Of a stretch of 23,810 bases of DNA, positions 8,492 through 16,684 are shown piece by piece. The stretch's first letter is position 1; each line of letters opens with the position of its first letter. The position numbers and the translations under genes were made by a program. The notes beneath the pieces are model-generated. The model worked only from the letters and a program-made list of their open reading frames with translations. It ran no database searches and was not told the DNA's origin. The stretch spans positions 1 to 23,810 of the forward strand of contig JBJOII010000061.1 in the NCBI GenBank assembly GCA_046047235.1, read 5' to 3'. The stretch comes from JBMTVN01 sp046047235. GTDB lineage: Bacteria > Verrucomicrobiota > Verrucomicrobiia > Limisphaerales > JAHDYP01.

Positions 8492-8523
8492 GCCCCGCAG
8501 GGCGTCAGGAATCCCCGCGGGGC
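8492..8523 (+). terminator. GC-rich inverted repeat, possible transcription end of the CehA-HEAT cluster
   Basis: GCCCCGC (8492-8498) and GCGGGGC (8517-8523) form a perfect 7-base-pair stem with an 18-base loop, 63 bases after the HEAT-repeat stop codon. The right arm overlaps the palindrome CCCCGCGGGG (8513-8522). There is no T-run after it, so if it ends transcription it is not a classic intrinsic terminator. It could equally be a regulatory stem or a remnant repeat. Confidence 0.3.
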
Positions 8524-8655
8524 CGCAGCGCCGACATCCTTGACCAGCTCCAGCATGCCGACATCAGACATCTGTCGCAGATAGTGTGCCGCCTCAGTTC
8601 TGAGAAACACGCCCCGGTGTTGCATCCCACCACCGCATAACCGTATCAAATCCAT

Positions 8656-9660
8656 ATGATCCAACGACCCCTCGGCCCCTCCCAAATCCAAGCCTCCTGC
8701 ATCGGCCTCGGCACCTGGGCCATCGGCGGATGGATGTGGGGCGGCGTAGAAGAACAAGAAGCCGAACGCGCCATCCGCACCGCCATCGACCACGGCATCA
8801 CTCTCATCGATACCGCCCCGGCCTATGGCTTCGGTCGCTCGGAGGAAATCGTCGGCCGGGCAATACGCCCCATCCGCGACTCAATCGTCCTCGCCACAAA
8901 ATGCGGCCTCGTCTGGGATCGCACCGACGGCATCTTCCACTTCGCGAGCGATGACCATGGCGCCAACCCCGAAGGCCACCGCCGAATCCATCGCTACCTC
9001 AATCCCCAGTCCATCCGGAAAGAGGTGGAAACCAGCCTCCGCCGTATGCGCACAGACTGGATCGACCTCTACCAAACCCATTGGCAGGACGCATCCACTC
9101 CAGTGGAAGACACCATGCTCGAACTCCTCAAACTCAAGCAGGAAGGGAAAATCCGCGCCATCGGCGTCTGTAACGCCAGTTCGAGCGACATGCAACAGTA
9201 TCGCACCACCGGCCAGCTCGACACAGACCAGGAAAAATACAGCATGCTCGACCGTGCCATCGAAGCAGACCAACTGCCGTTCTGCCAAAACCATGACCTC
9301 GGCGTCCTCGCCTACTCGCCCCTCTCCCTCGGCCTCCTAACCGGAAAAATCTCCTCCAACCGACAATACGGACGCGGCGACCTGCGCCCTTCAAAACCAC
9401 GGTTCGCACCCGAGTTCCTCACCAAAGTGGACCGTATGCTGCACGACCTCCTCCCCACCGCCAAAGACCTCAGCCTAACTCTCTCCCAGCTCGTCATCGC
9501 CTGGACACTCGCCCAACCCGGAATCACCCACGCCCTCGTCGGAGCCCGCCGACCCGAACACGCCATCGAAAACGCCGGCGGCGGCAGAACGCTCGACAAC
9601 CCCACGCTGGAACGTATCAACACCGTCCTCGCAGAACATAACCTCACCGCGCCCAACTAA
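8656..9660 (+). CDS. Aldo/keto reductase
   Basis: The 334-residue product is a typical soluble aldo/keto reductase with a TIM barrel. It probably reduces an aldehyde or ketone using NADPH, or oxidises a sugar alcohol; the substrate is unknown. The catalytic tetrad is visible: Asp52 and Tyr57 in LIDTAPAYGFGRSEE, Lys82 in LATKCG, and His142 in DLYQTHW. The family stretches IGVCNASSSDMQQY, LGVLAYSPLSLGLLTGK and ALVGARRPEHAIENAGG are also present, the last in the cofactor-binding region. The ATG at 8656 begins the family-typical MIQRPLGPSQ and has no Shine-Dalgarno sequence. It stands alone: 226 bases separate it from the HEAT-repeat gene, and it converges on yhbY with a 67-base gap that shows no clear terminator. 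Confidence 0.93.
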   Translation: MIQRPLGPSQIQASCIGLGTWAIGGWMWGGVEEQEAERAIRTAIDHGITLIDTAPAYGFGRSEEIVGRAIRPIRDSIVLATKCGLVWDRTDGIFHFASDDHGANPEGHRRIHRYLNPQSIRKEVETSLRRMRTDWIDLYQTHWQDASTPVEDTMLELLKLKQEGKIRAIGVCNASSSDMQQYRTTGQLDTDQEKYSMLDRAIEADQLPFCQNHDLGVLAYSPLSLGLLTGKISSNRQYGRGDLRPSKPRFAPEFLTKVDRMLHDLLPTAKDLSLTLSQLVIAWTLAQPGITHALVGARRPEHAIENAGGGRTLDNPTLERINTVLAEHNLTAPN

Positions 9661-9727
9661 ACCCGCACCCACTGCCAGCACTCACGGTCTGTTGCCTCCC
9701 TGCCAGAGCAGCCCAGCCAAACCACCC

Positions 9728-10030
9728 TCACTCGTCCCCGTAATCCTGCTCCTCCTCAACCTCGTTCGCCCGATACAAAACCAGCACGTTCCCCACACGC
9801 ATAATCATGTGACTGCCCGACCGCTCCGCAATCTCCGGCGCCATCACCTTCTTCTGGTCCTTGAACCCGTCAAATTTCACTTTGACCAGCTCATGATCCC
9901 TCAAGGCCTGATCCAGCGCTGCATAAAAGGCGTCGCTGGCGCCAGCCTTGCCTACCCATACAACCGGATCCAACCGCTGGGCCCGTCCCTTCAGCTCCCG
10001 TAACAACGCTCCTCGTGGTGCCTCGCTCAT
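9728..10030 (-). CDS. yhbY: YhbY-type CRM-domain RNA-binding protein
   Basis: The product is 100 residues and consists of one CRM domain, with ALLRELKGRAQRLDPVVWVGKAG, LDQALRDHELVKVKFDG and the GSHMIMRVGNVLVLYR segment. It ends in a short acidic tail (EVEEEQDYGDE). In E. coli YhbY associates with pre-50S ribosomal particles. The start is taken as ATG 10030-10028, with GGAGG (10045-10041) ten bases upstream. A TTG at 10039 would overlap the helicase stop codon as TTGA. The gene follows the SNF2-type helicase gene by 5 bases, so translation is probably coupled. This is one of few genes here with a visible Shine-Dalgarno sequence. Confidence 0.88.
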   Translation of the reverse strand: MSEAPRGALLRELKGRAQRLDPVVWVGKAGASDAFYAALDQALRDHELVKVKFDGFKDQKKVMAPEIAERSGSHMIMRVGNVLVLYRANEVEEEQDYGDE

Positions 10031-10035
10031 ACTCC

Positions 10036-13000
10036 TCAATCCTCCGAAAACAGATAATCCAAATCAGCCTTCGACAGGCTCCGGGCAAATCCTTCCTCGC
10101 CCAATACATCCGAAATAGTCTGCGCCTTCGATTGCTGCAGCTCCCAAATCTTCTCCTCCACCGTCCCCGGGGTAATCAACCGATACGCATTCACGGTCCG
10201 CGTCTGACCAATCCGGTGCGACCGATCAATCGCCTGCGCCTCAACCGCAGGATTCCACCACGGATCATACAACACGACATAACTCGCCGTCGTCAGGTTC
10301 AACCCCGTGCCCGCCGCCCTCAAACTCAACAGGAATACCCCCGCATTGGGATCGCTCTGGAATGCACTCACCACTTCCTGACGGTTCTTCGTCTCCCCGG
10401 TCAGGATATGGGTCGGAATCTGCCGCTCCTTGCACTCCTTCTCCAACAACTCAAGCATCTGCACAAACTGGCTGAACAACAGGACCTTCTGCCCCTCCGC
10501 CAACAATGGCTCAAGCAACTCAAACAAGGTCTCCGTCTTCCCCGAAACGGAATCGTTCCCCACCAACACCGGATGACAACAGATCTGCCGCAAGCGCGTC
10601 AGCGCCGCCAACACGTGAATCTTCGACTTCGCCACACCCTTCTCGGCAATGGTCTGCATCACCTTGTCGCGGCTCCGCCGCAACTCCGCCAAATACAGCT
10701 TCTTCTGCAGCTCGCCCAACTCACAATCACGCCGTATCTCAATGCGATCCGGCAAGTCCTTCGCCACCTGCTTCTTCAAACGACGCAACATCAACGGACG
10801 TATCTTGGCCGCTAAACGCTTCCGCGCCAGCTTCTGCCCAACCGCCGCATCCTCACCAGCACTCTTGGGCTCATACACCTCCGTAAACTGCGCCTGACTG
10901 CCCAGATAACCCGGCTGCACAAAGTCGGCAATGCTCCACAAATCCAGCATCCGGTTCTCCAACGGCGTTCCCGTCAGCGCCAAACGCAACTCGCTCTGCA
11001 ACTGCTTCACCGACTGCGTCACCTGGGCCGTGGGATTCTTGATGAACTGCGCCTCATCCAGAATGATCGCCTTGAAATCAAACTTCTGCAGCTCCTCCAA
11101 ATCCCGGCGGAGCAGGGCGTAGTTCGTCACAATCAGGTCATGCTCAGGAATCTGCCCGCGCAAATTGTGCCGCGCCGATCCACTCTCCAATACCAAAACC
11201 TTCAGGTGAGGTGTAAAACGCTGCGCCTCACGCTGCCAGTTGTGCAGCACCGACGCCGGACAAATCACCACCGACGGCTTCGACTTCCTCCCCGCCTGAT
11301 CCTTCAACCACGCCACCCACGACAAAGTCTGCAGGGTCTTACCCAAACCCATGTCATCAGCCAAAATCCCGCCCAGCCGCAACCGCGCCAGATGACAAAG
11401 AAAATCAAACCCGGCCTTCTGATAAGGACGTAACTCCGCCTGAACACTCCGCGGCAAGGAAGTGGCCTTCACACCCTTGAACGACGCCAACCGCTGCCTC
11501 AAGGCCTTCGCCTGACGCCCCTTAAACTGCCCCAATACCTCCTCATCCAAATGCGTCGCCTGCAACATCCCCACCTTCTGCTCAACCGGCACCAGACCGT
11601 CCAACCCCAGATCCGCCATCGTCTCCTGCGCCTTCTCCACCGCCTCAGCATCCAACTGAACCCACCCCCCGTCCGGTAACTTCACAAAACGCCCGGACGC
11701 AGTCGTCAAACGCTGCAAATCCGCCGGACTCAACTTCATTCCCTCTTGCTCCCACTCAGCCGATACCGACAACCAGTCAATGCCACTGCCATGCAACACC
11801 AGCTTCGGCTTCAGCCGCTTCGGCGAAAGGAACAATCGCTGAAATGCCGGATTGCCCAGATACTCCGCCTTGTCCGGCCGATCCCCCCAAGCCTGCGCCA
11901 CCGAACCCAAAAAACGCTCGTTCGCATCACCCACCCACAACCCCGGCTCAGGCGTAAACCAGTCAAACCGCTTCAACCAATCCACCGCCGGCCCCAGTCG
12001 CGGATCATCCAGAATCTCCGGCCGATCCTCACTCTTGCCCACCTCGTCCGCCTGCCACTCATGGCCCGTCCACGACCAGGTCGTCTTGCCCCGGTCGCTA
12101 TACGCCATCAGCCGAACCCGAATCACCTCATCCACCAGCTCAAAGATGAACTTCGGCACCGCCGTGTGCACCACGCAAATCCCATCCCACTCACTGCCAC
12201 TTCGCTCACCCGTCTTCCGCAAGTGCGCCAGCAACCGATGCCCCAACACCCGCACAGGTACCGCCGGCTGCTCCCTCCAATAATCCAGCAGCGCCGTCGG
12301 CGGCATCTTCCGGATCAAATAAAACCGGCTCCCGGTCAACAGCATCGAGGGCGGCCCCACAAAGAAACGCACGTCTCGAATCGGAACCTCGCTGCCATCC
12401 GGCAACGTCAAATGATGCCCCAAACATAATTCGCCCTCCGCCTTCTCCAGGTTCGGCGCCACCTCAGCCATCTGCCCCTCAAACACCACCCGCTCCGCCT
12501 CACCCTCCAGCTCTATGCGCCCGCCATGACCCCACTGCGCCATCCAATGCAATAACTCACCACCTGATAACGAAATCTCAGCAGCCGTTCGCTGCCCGCC
12601 ATACACCCCGGCCAACCACGTGATAAACGCCCAGTCCTCGCGCGAAAACAACTCCTCCTCGTGCGTGGCCCGATTCGTCAAATCAATCAACTCCTTGATG
12701 CTCCGCTCCTTCTCCCCGGCCCGCGGCCGGTCCAGTAACAAACGCACCGCCAGCTGATGCAGACCCGGATGCTCAGGGGAGGGGACCGGCTCAGCCACTA
12801 CCCGCACCTTCGCCCGCGGCGCATCCAAATGCTCCAAAGGCGCCGGCAATAACCAGCCCTCCAGCTGCTGCGCCACTTCCTGCTCCTTCTCCGCCGCCTC
12901 AATCTCCGCAAATCGCTCCAGATTCGCATACGGCGACAACTCCGTCGGCAACGCACGCGCAGAACGCAAAAACAACAGCGCTGTCTCCTCCAACCGACGC

Positions 13001-13299
13001 TGGCCCGCAGCATTCAACAAACGAGGCCACCAGTCATACGAAGTGAAATCCTTCCGCGAAAGCGACAGCCGCTCAAAGTAATCCTCCAGCAATAGCCAGG
13101 ACCTCTGCGGATCCTTGCAAGCCGCAAACATCTTCAGCAGTTCGGTGCGCTCAGCAACCGCCTCCCTCGAATCTGCCAGCTCACGACGCAGGTCCGCCAG
13201 GGCGCCATACGTCTTGTCCAACACCTGATTGTGTGAATCATACTTCGCACGACCACCCGCCCGCGCCGGTCGACTTGTTTTCCGTGATGCTCTTGCCAT
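10036..13299 (-). CDS. SNF2/SWI2-family DEAD-like helicase
   Basis: The product is 1087 residues. The C-terminal half is a full SNF2 motor: LRPYQKAGFDFL (623-634), Walker A ILADDMGLGKT (645-655), VICPASVLHNW (678-688), the DEAQ box at 748-751 and LTGTPLENR (775-783). The second RecA lobe carries LLFSQFVQMLELLEKE, RAAGTGLNL, YDPWWNPAVEAQAIDRSHRIGQ and VEEKIWELQQSK. Family members use ATP to translocate on double-stranded DNA and move bound proteins; bacterial RapA-like and other SNF2 proteins act on RNA polymerase or DNA repair. The first 620 residues hold predicted beta-rich segments typical of bacterial SNF2 proteins, but I name no domain there and see no Cys-rich zinc finger. Its stop lies 5 bases before the yhbY start. 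The long open frames antisense to it are shadows. Confidence 0.93.
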   Translation of the reverse strand: MARASRKTSRPARAGGRAKYDSHNQVLDKTYGALADLRRELADSREAVAERTELLKMFAACKDPQRSWLLLEDYFERLSLSRKDFTSYDWWPRLLNAAGQRRLEETALLFLRSARALPTELSPYANLERFAEIEAAEKEQEVAQQLEGWLLPAPLEHLDAPRAKVRVVAEPVPSPEHPGLHQLAVRLLLDRPRAGEKERSIKELIDLTNRATHEEELFSREDWAFITWLAGVYGGQRTAAEISLSGGELLHWMAQWGHGGRIELEGEAERVVFEGQMAEVAPNLEKAEGELCLGHHLTLPDGSEVPIRDVRFFVGPPSMLLTGSRFYLIRKMPPTALLDYWREQPAVPVRVLGHRLLAHLRKTGERSGSEWDGICVVHTAVPKFIFELVDEVIRVRLMAYSDRGKTTWSWTGHEWQADEVGKSEDRPEILDDPRLGPAVDWLKRFDWFTPEPGLWVGDANERFLGSVAQAWGDRPDKAEYLGNPAFQRLFLSPKRLKPKLVLHGSGIDWLSVSAEWEQEGMKLSPADLQRLTTASGRFVKLPDGGWVQLDAEAVEKAQETMADLGLDGLVPVEQKVGMLQATHLDEEVLGQFKGRQAKALRQRLASFKGVKATSLPRSVQAELRPYQKAGFDFLCHLARLRLGGILADDMGLGKTLQTLSWVAWLKDQAGRKSKPSVVICPASVLHNWQREAQRFTPHLKVLVLESGSARHNLRGQIPEHDLIVTNYALLRRDLEELQKFDFKAIILDEAQFIKNPTAQVTQSVKQLQSELRLALTGTPLENRMLDLWSIADFVQPGYLGSQAQFTEVYEPKSAGEDAAVGQKLARKRLAAKIRPLMLRRLKKQVAKDLPDRIEIRRDCELGELQKKLYLAELRRSRDKVMQTIAEKGVAKSKIHVLAALTRLRQICCHPVLVGNDSVSGKTETLFELLEPLLAEGQKVLLFSQFVQMLELLEKECKERQIPTHILTGETKNRQEVVSAFQSDPNAGVFLLSLRAAGTGLNLTTASYVVLYDPWWNPAVEAQAIDRSHRIGQTRTVNAYRLITPGTVEEKIWELQQSKAQTISDVLGEEGFARSLSKADLDYLFSED
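12776..12783 (+). repeat. GGGGAGGG motif (relaxed copy) antisense to the helicase gene
   Basis: Lies on the + strand although the gene here runs on minus. The helicase therefore reads CCC TCC CCT (Pro-Ser-Pro, residues 172-174), C- and T-ending codons in a gene that favours G-ending ones. It is followed by GA, as in the full decamer. Confidence 0.45.
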
Positions 13300-13318
13300 A
13301 CTACTTCGCGACTCAAGG

Positions 13319-13324
13319 CTTATA
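13319..13324 (-). promoter_or_regulatory. Possible -10 element for the SNF2-yhbY pair
   Basis: On the minus strand TATAAG (13324-13319) lies about 20 bases before the helicase ATG at 13299. No good -35 hexamer is found at 16-18 bases; the TTGACC further upstream is 24 bases away. Weak support. Confidence 0.3.
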
Positions 13325-13508
13325 GTGTCGCCATAAATTCGAAGTTGTGGTCAATGGAAATACTGCTTCTTCAACAGGAATTAGCGGTCCCAACTCACCG
13401 GATAAGCGTGACACACCTCCCACAACGCGGTCCAATCTCCACGAATACCCCAAACCCAAACAGCATCGCTTCATCAGACAACTACGCCAACCATCGCAGA
13501 CTCCGGCC

Positions 13509-14072
13509 ATGCAGCCCCACGCGACTGAACCATCCAAACCGGCAACCAAACCGGGCCAGCTTTGGAACTCACCCGAGTTCGGGTCCGTCTACGCCGAACA
13601 CAGCCGCGCCATCTATTACCTGGCCCTTCGACTCCTCAATGACACCGCCCTCGCCGAGGACGCCGTCCAGGACGTGTTCCTGAAAGCCTGGAAGAACTTC
13701 CACACCTTCCGCGGTGACTCCGCCATCCGCACCTGGCTCTACCGCATCACGGTCAACCACTGCCAGAACCTCCTCCAAAGTTGGCAAAAACGAAACATCT
13801 TCCCCCAAGGTGACGCCACCCTCATCGATACCGCAGGACCAAGCCCACATACCCCACTGCGATTGCTCGAAACCAAGGAACTCGGCGAGGTCATACAGAA
13901 ATCTCTCGACGCCCTCCCGACGGAATATCGCCTACTCCTGCTGCTCGTCGCCGATGAAGCCCTCAGCTACCAGGACATCGCCACAGTCACGAACCAGTCC
14001 GCCGATGCCGTCCGCGGCAAACTCCACCGCGCCAGACGCGCCTTCGCCGAACGCTTCCGCTCCTTCTCTTAA
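13509..14072 (+). CDS. ECF-type RNA polymerase sigma factor
   Basis: The 187-residue product carries the two domains of extracytoplasmic-function sigma factors. Sigma region 2 runs at about residues 20-95 (VYAEHSRAIYYLALRLLND, AEDAVQDVFLKAWKNFHTF, SAIRTWLYRITVNHCQN). Sigma region 4 runs at about 125-185 (SLDALPTEYRLLLLLVADE, then the helix-turn-helix LSYQDIATVTNQSADAVRGKLHRARRAF, of which only the first part is strictly needed for recognition). It directs RNA polymerase to a small set of promoters. The ATG at 13509 is chosen because the upstream open part (to 13347) is low-complexity and unlike sigma factors. It is followed after 4 bases by a small gene that might encode its partner. No membrane anti-sigma factor with an obvious transmembrane helix is next to it, which is unusual. 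Confidence 0.92.
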   Translation: MQPHATEPSKPATKPGQLWNSPEFGSVYAEHSRAIYYLALRLLNDTALAEDAVQDVFLKAWKNFHTFRGDSAIRTWLYRITVNHCQNLLQSWQKRNIFPQGDATLIDTAGPSPHTPLRLLETKELGEVIQKSLDALPTEYRLLLLLVADEALSYQDIATVTNQSADAVRGKLHRARRAFAERFRSFS

Positions 14073-14076
14073 TGCC

Positions 14077-14307
14077 ATGGACCACCAACCCAACCACCTC
14101 CGCCAAAAGGAAGAGCACCAGACCCGTCTCTCCCAATCCGCCCTCGCCGGCAGCACCTCCGAGTTCCCGTCAGCCGAAGACGCCATCAGGGCAGACCGAA
14201 ACCAAACTGAACCACCACCATCCCTGGAACAACGCGTGGCCCAGGCCGTCAACCAAACGCCTCCCCCACGCCGCTCCTGGTGGGCACGCCTCTTCGGCAA
14301 TAAGTAA
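14077..14307 (+). CDS. Small hypothetical protein (76 aa) following the sigma factor
   Basis: This short protein is polar, charged and rich in Gln, Arg and Pro. Its middle part reads SEFPSAEDAIRADRNQTEPP, then PSLEQRVAQAVNQ, and it ends with a Trp/Arg-rich tail RRSWWARLFGNK. No signal peptide or long hydrophobic helix is present. I do not recognise a named family. Its place 4 bases after the sigma-factor stop suggests coupled translation and a role with the sigma factor, for example as a soluble regulator, or with the ATPase cluster after it. The tail could lie on the inner face of the membrane as a short amphipathic helix. The start ATG 14077 is preferred over the overlapping ATG at 14072, which is in the frame of the AAA+ gene. 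Confidence 0.65.
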   Translation: MDHQPNHLRQKEEHQTRLSQSALAGSTSEFPSAEDAIRADRNQTEPPPSLEQRVAQAVNQTPPPRRSWWARLFGNK

Positions 14308-14380
14308 ATCGAACGCCCAACACCCCCACAGAAATCGCCGGGACATTCCACCCGCCATCCCCCTCAAAACCCCCGTCACC

Positions 14381-15886
14381 ATGAACGCACGGATTGAACT
14401 CGAAACCCTGATCCGTGCCCGTTACCCCATCCTCTACCTCGTCACCTGGGAGGAAAGCCGCCTCGATGCCTGGATCTCGGAAATAGCCGCCCAACGCCAC
14501 AAACAGGTCCTCGAATGGTCCTCCACAAACGGCCTCCTTCCTGCCCCCAGCTCCCCAACCCCCAGTCGACGCCGAGACCCGGCCACTCTCGACCCCCTCG
14601 CCGCACTGGATCGGGTGATCGACCATGTCGACCCCGCCATCTTCGTGTTTAAGGACCTCCACCCCTTCCTCAACCTCCAACACCCCCAGATCCTCCGCAA
14701 ACTACGCGACATCTCCAGCATCCTCAAAAGAACCTCCAAGACGCTGCTCCTCGTCTCTCCCGTCGTCCAGCTGCCCGCTGAACTCGAGAAAGACATCACG
14801 CTCCTCCACCTCCCACTGCCTAACCGCACCGAACTGGGCCAACTGCTCGATGCCATCATCACCGACGTCAGCCAGGATAACCGGATCACCATCGATCTAC
14901 CCCCCGACAACCGCGAACTGCTCCTCACCGCCACCCAGGGCCTCACTCTCAGCGAAGCAGAAAATGCCCTCGCCCGTATCCTCGTCCAACACCAGTCACT
15001 CTCAGCCATCTCCTCCACCGCAATCCAGACAGAGAAACAACAGATCATCCGCAAGAACGGCCTCCTGGAATATTGCGAGCCCGCCACCACTTTCGACGAC
15101 GTCGGCGGCCTCACTCAACTCAAGGACTGGCTCAGGAAACGCAAAGCCGCCTTCACGGAATCTGCCCAGGCCTTCGGACTCCCGGCGCCCAGGGGCATCC
15201 TCCTGCTCGGAGTACAAGGCTGCGGCAAAAGCCTCTGCGCCAAAGCCGTCTCCAACCTTTGGCAACTACCCCTCCTGCGCTTCGATATCGGCCGAATGTT
15301 CGGTAGCTATATCGGTTCCTCCGAGGAAAACGTTCGCCGCGCCATCAGCATCGCCGAGTCCGTCGCCCCCGCCATCCTCTGGATCGACGAAATGGACAAG
15401 GCCCTCGCCGGCAGCCAGGGCTCCGCCGCACAAGACGGAGGAACCACCGCCCGCGTCTTCAGCACTCTCCTCACCTGGCTCTCGGAAAAACAAGCCCCGG
15501 TCTTCGTCGTCGCTACCGCCAACAACGTCCAACACCTCCCCGCAGAGCTACTCCGCAAAGGCCGGCTCGACGAAATCTTCTTCCTCGACCTGCCTCAACC
15601 CGAGGACCGCCAAAGCATCCTCAAAATCCACCTGCACAACCGCAACCGCAACCCTGCCGCCTTCGAACTGGACGAACTCGCCGCACTCAGCCCGGACTTC
15701 AGCGGAGCAGAACTGGAACAAGCGGTCATCTCTGCACTCTATGATGCCTATGACGGCGGCGTCGAACTCACCACCCAACACCTCCGGACCGCCATCACCC
15801 AAACCGTGCCCCTCGCCAAAACCATGTCCGAACAAGTCACCCACCTCCGCCAATGGGCTGCCGGGCGTGCCCGCAGTGCAGGCTGA
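14381..15886 (+). CDS. Ycf46-like AAA+ ATPase
   Basis: The 501-residue product opens with the Ycf46-typical segment LIRARYPILYLVTWEESR. It continues with a degenerate N-terminal AAA-like region (to about 240) and then a single active AAA+ module (about 245-480). Motifs: FDDVGGLTQLKDWL, Walker A GVQGCGKS (277-284), Walker B AILWIDE with Asp336 and Glu337, and the second region of homology ATANNVQHLPAELLRKGRLDE with Arg residues 392 and 395. Ycf46 proteins are common in cyanobacteria and plastids; their exact job is poorly known, and some evidence ties them to carbon or photosynthesis regulation there. The true start is ATG 14381, beginning MNARIELETLIR. The open frame continues up to 14072 but overlaps the small gene. 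It lies 15 bases before the TPR gene. Confidence 0.88.
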   Translation: MNARIELETLIRARYPILYLVTWEESRLDAWISEIAAQRHKQVLEWSSTNGLLPAPSSPTPSRRRDPATLDPLAALDRVIDHVDPAIFVFKDLHPFLNLQHPQILRKLRDISSILKRTSKTLLLVSPVVQLPAELEKDITLLHLPLPNRTELGQLLDAIITDVSQDNRITIDLPPDNRELLLTATQGLTLSEAENALARILVQHQSLSAISSTAIQTEKQQIIRKNGLLEYCEPATTFDDVGGLTQLKDWLRKRKAAFTESAQAFGLPAPRGILLLGVQGCGKSLCAKAVSNLWQLPLLRFDIGRMFGSYIGSSEENVRRAISIAESVAPAILWIDEMDKALAGSQGSAAQDGGTTARVFSTLLTWLSEKQAPVFVVATANNVQHLPAELLRKGRLDEIFFLDLPQPEDRQSILKIHLHNRNRNPAAFELDELAALSPDFSGAELEQAVISALYDAYDGGVELTTQHLRTAITQTVPLAKTMSEQVTHLRQWAAGRARSAG

Positions 15887-15901
15887 CATCCCTCCCTCAA
15901 C

Positions 15902-16672
15902 ATGAGCCGCTTCCATCACCTCGAATTCGGCGAACCGGAACCCACTCCGAAATGCGCTCCGGCTCAAGCCGGCGAAAACGAATCCTCCTGTATGCACCAG
16001 GCCCGCACCCTGTTCGCCGCAGGACACTTCGCCAAAGCCCTCCGCGCCTACGCCAGAACACTCGAATACAACCCCCAAAACGACGAGGCCTGGGCCGGCC
16101 AGGTCCGCATGCTCCTCGAATTGCATGAAAATACCGAGGCAATGAACTGGGCCAACCGCGCCCTCGACCAATGCCCGGATTCCGCCGAAGTCCTCGCCGC
16201 CAAGGCAGTCGCCTCCGCCAGGGCAGGGGACCCCGCCGCCGCCCTGACGTTCTCCGATGCCTCCATAGCCGCCAATAACCAGCTGCCCTACGCCTGGCTC
16301 GCCCGCGCCGATGTCCTCCTCACCCGCAAACAAAAGGGCTTCGATTCATGCTTCGAACGCGCCCTGGCCTGTAGCCCATCCCAGTGGATGACCCGCTGGC
16401 TCATCTCCCGCATCCTCCTGCTCCACCAACTCTTCGCCCTCGCCCTCCAACACATCCAGCACGCCCTCGAAACCGGAGCCGACCAGGCCGTGGTCTGGCA
16501 CCAGCTCGCCGTCTGCCGACTCAACCTCGGCATGCCTGCCGATGCCGCCACAGCCCTCCACCACGCCCGGCAACTCGACCCGGAAATCGTCACCAGCCAG
16601 GACCTCGCCAACCTCCAGCAAACCAGCTGGACCAAACGCCTCCTCGGCTGGTGGCGACGCAAACACTCCTGA
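15902..16672 (+). CDS. TPR-repeat protein
   Basis: The 256-residue product is built of tetratricopeptide-like helical pairs from about residue 30 to 220. Clear units include ARTLFAAGHFAKALRAYART with LEYNPQNDEAW, then EAMNWANRALDQCPDSAEVL and VVWHQLAVCRLNLGMPADAA. TPR arrays bind partner proteins. No signal peptide is visible, so it is probably cytoplasmic. The C terminus ends in a basic, aromatic stretch TKRLLGWWRRKHS, possibly a peripheral membrane anchor. The start is ATG 15902, without a Shine-Dalgarno sequence. It sits 15 bases after the AAA+ gene and 12 bases before the PilT-like gene, suggesting it bridges the two ATPases or the pilus base. One decamer copy lies at 16221. Confidence 0.8.
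   Translation: MSRFHHLEFGEPEPTPKCAPAQAGENESSCMHQARTLFAAGHFAKALRAYARTLEYNPQNDEAWAGQVRMLLELHENTEAMNWANRALDQCPDSAEVLAAKAVASARAGDPAAALTFSDASIAANNQLPYAWLARADVLLTRKQKGFDSCFERALACSPSQWMTRWLISRILLLHQLFALALQHIQHALETGADQAVVWHQLAVCRLNLGMPADAATALHHARQLDPEIVTSQDLANLQQTSWTKRLLGWWRRKHS
16221..16230 (+). repeat. Polarised decamer GGGCAGGGGA, copy 4
   Basis: Exact copy inside the TPR gene, read as GCC AGG GCA GGG GAC (Ala-Arg-Ala-Gly-Asp). The surrounding codons mostly end in C, so AGG and GGG stand out. Confidence 0.6.
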
Positions 16673-16684
16673 CCAAACATCACC

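Noticed and set aside
10015..12429. Several long + frames antisense to the SNF2 gene
   Set aside because: Low-complexity Arg/Leu/Pro/Gln-rich sequences with no family features, opposite a complete helicase gene.
14072..14380. Upstream extension of the Ycf46-like gene to ATG 14072
   Set aside because: It would overlap the whole 76-aa gene and encodes a Pro/Ser/Thr/Arg-rich stretch; conserved Ycf46 sequence begins just after 14381.
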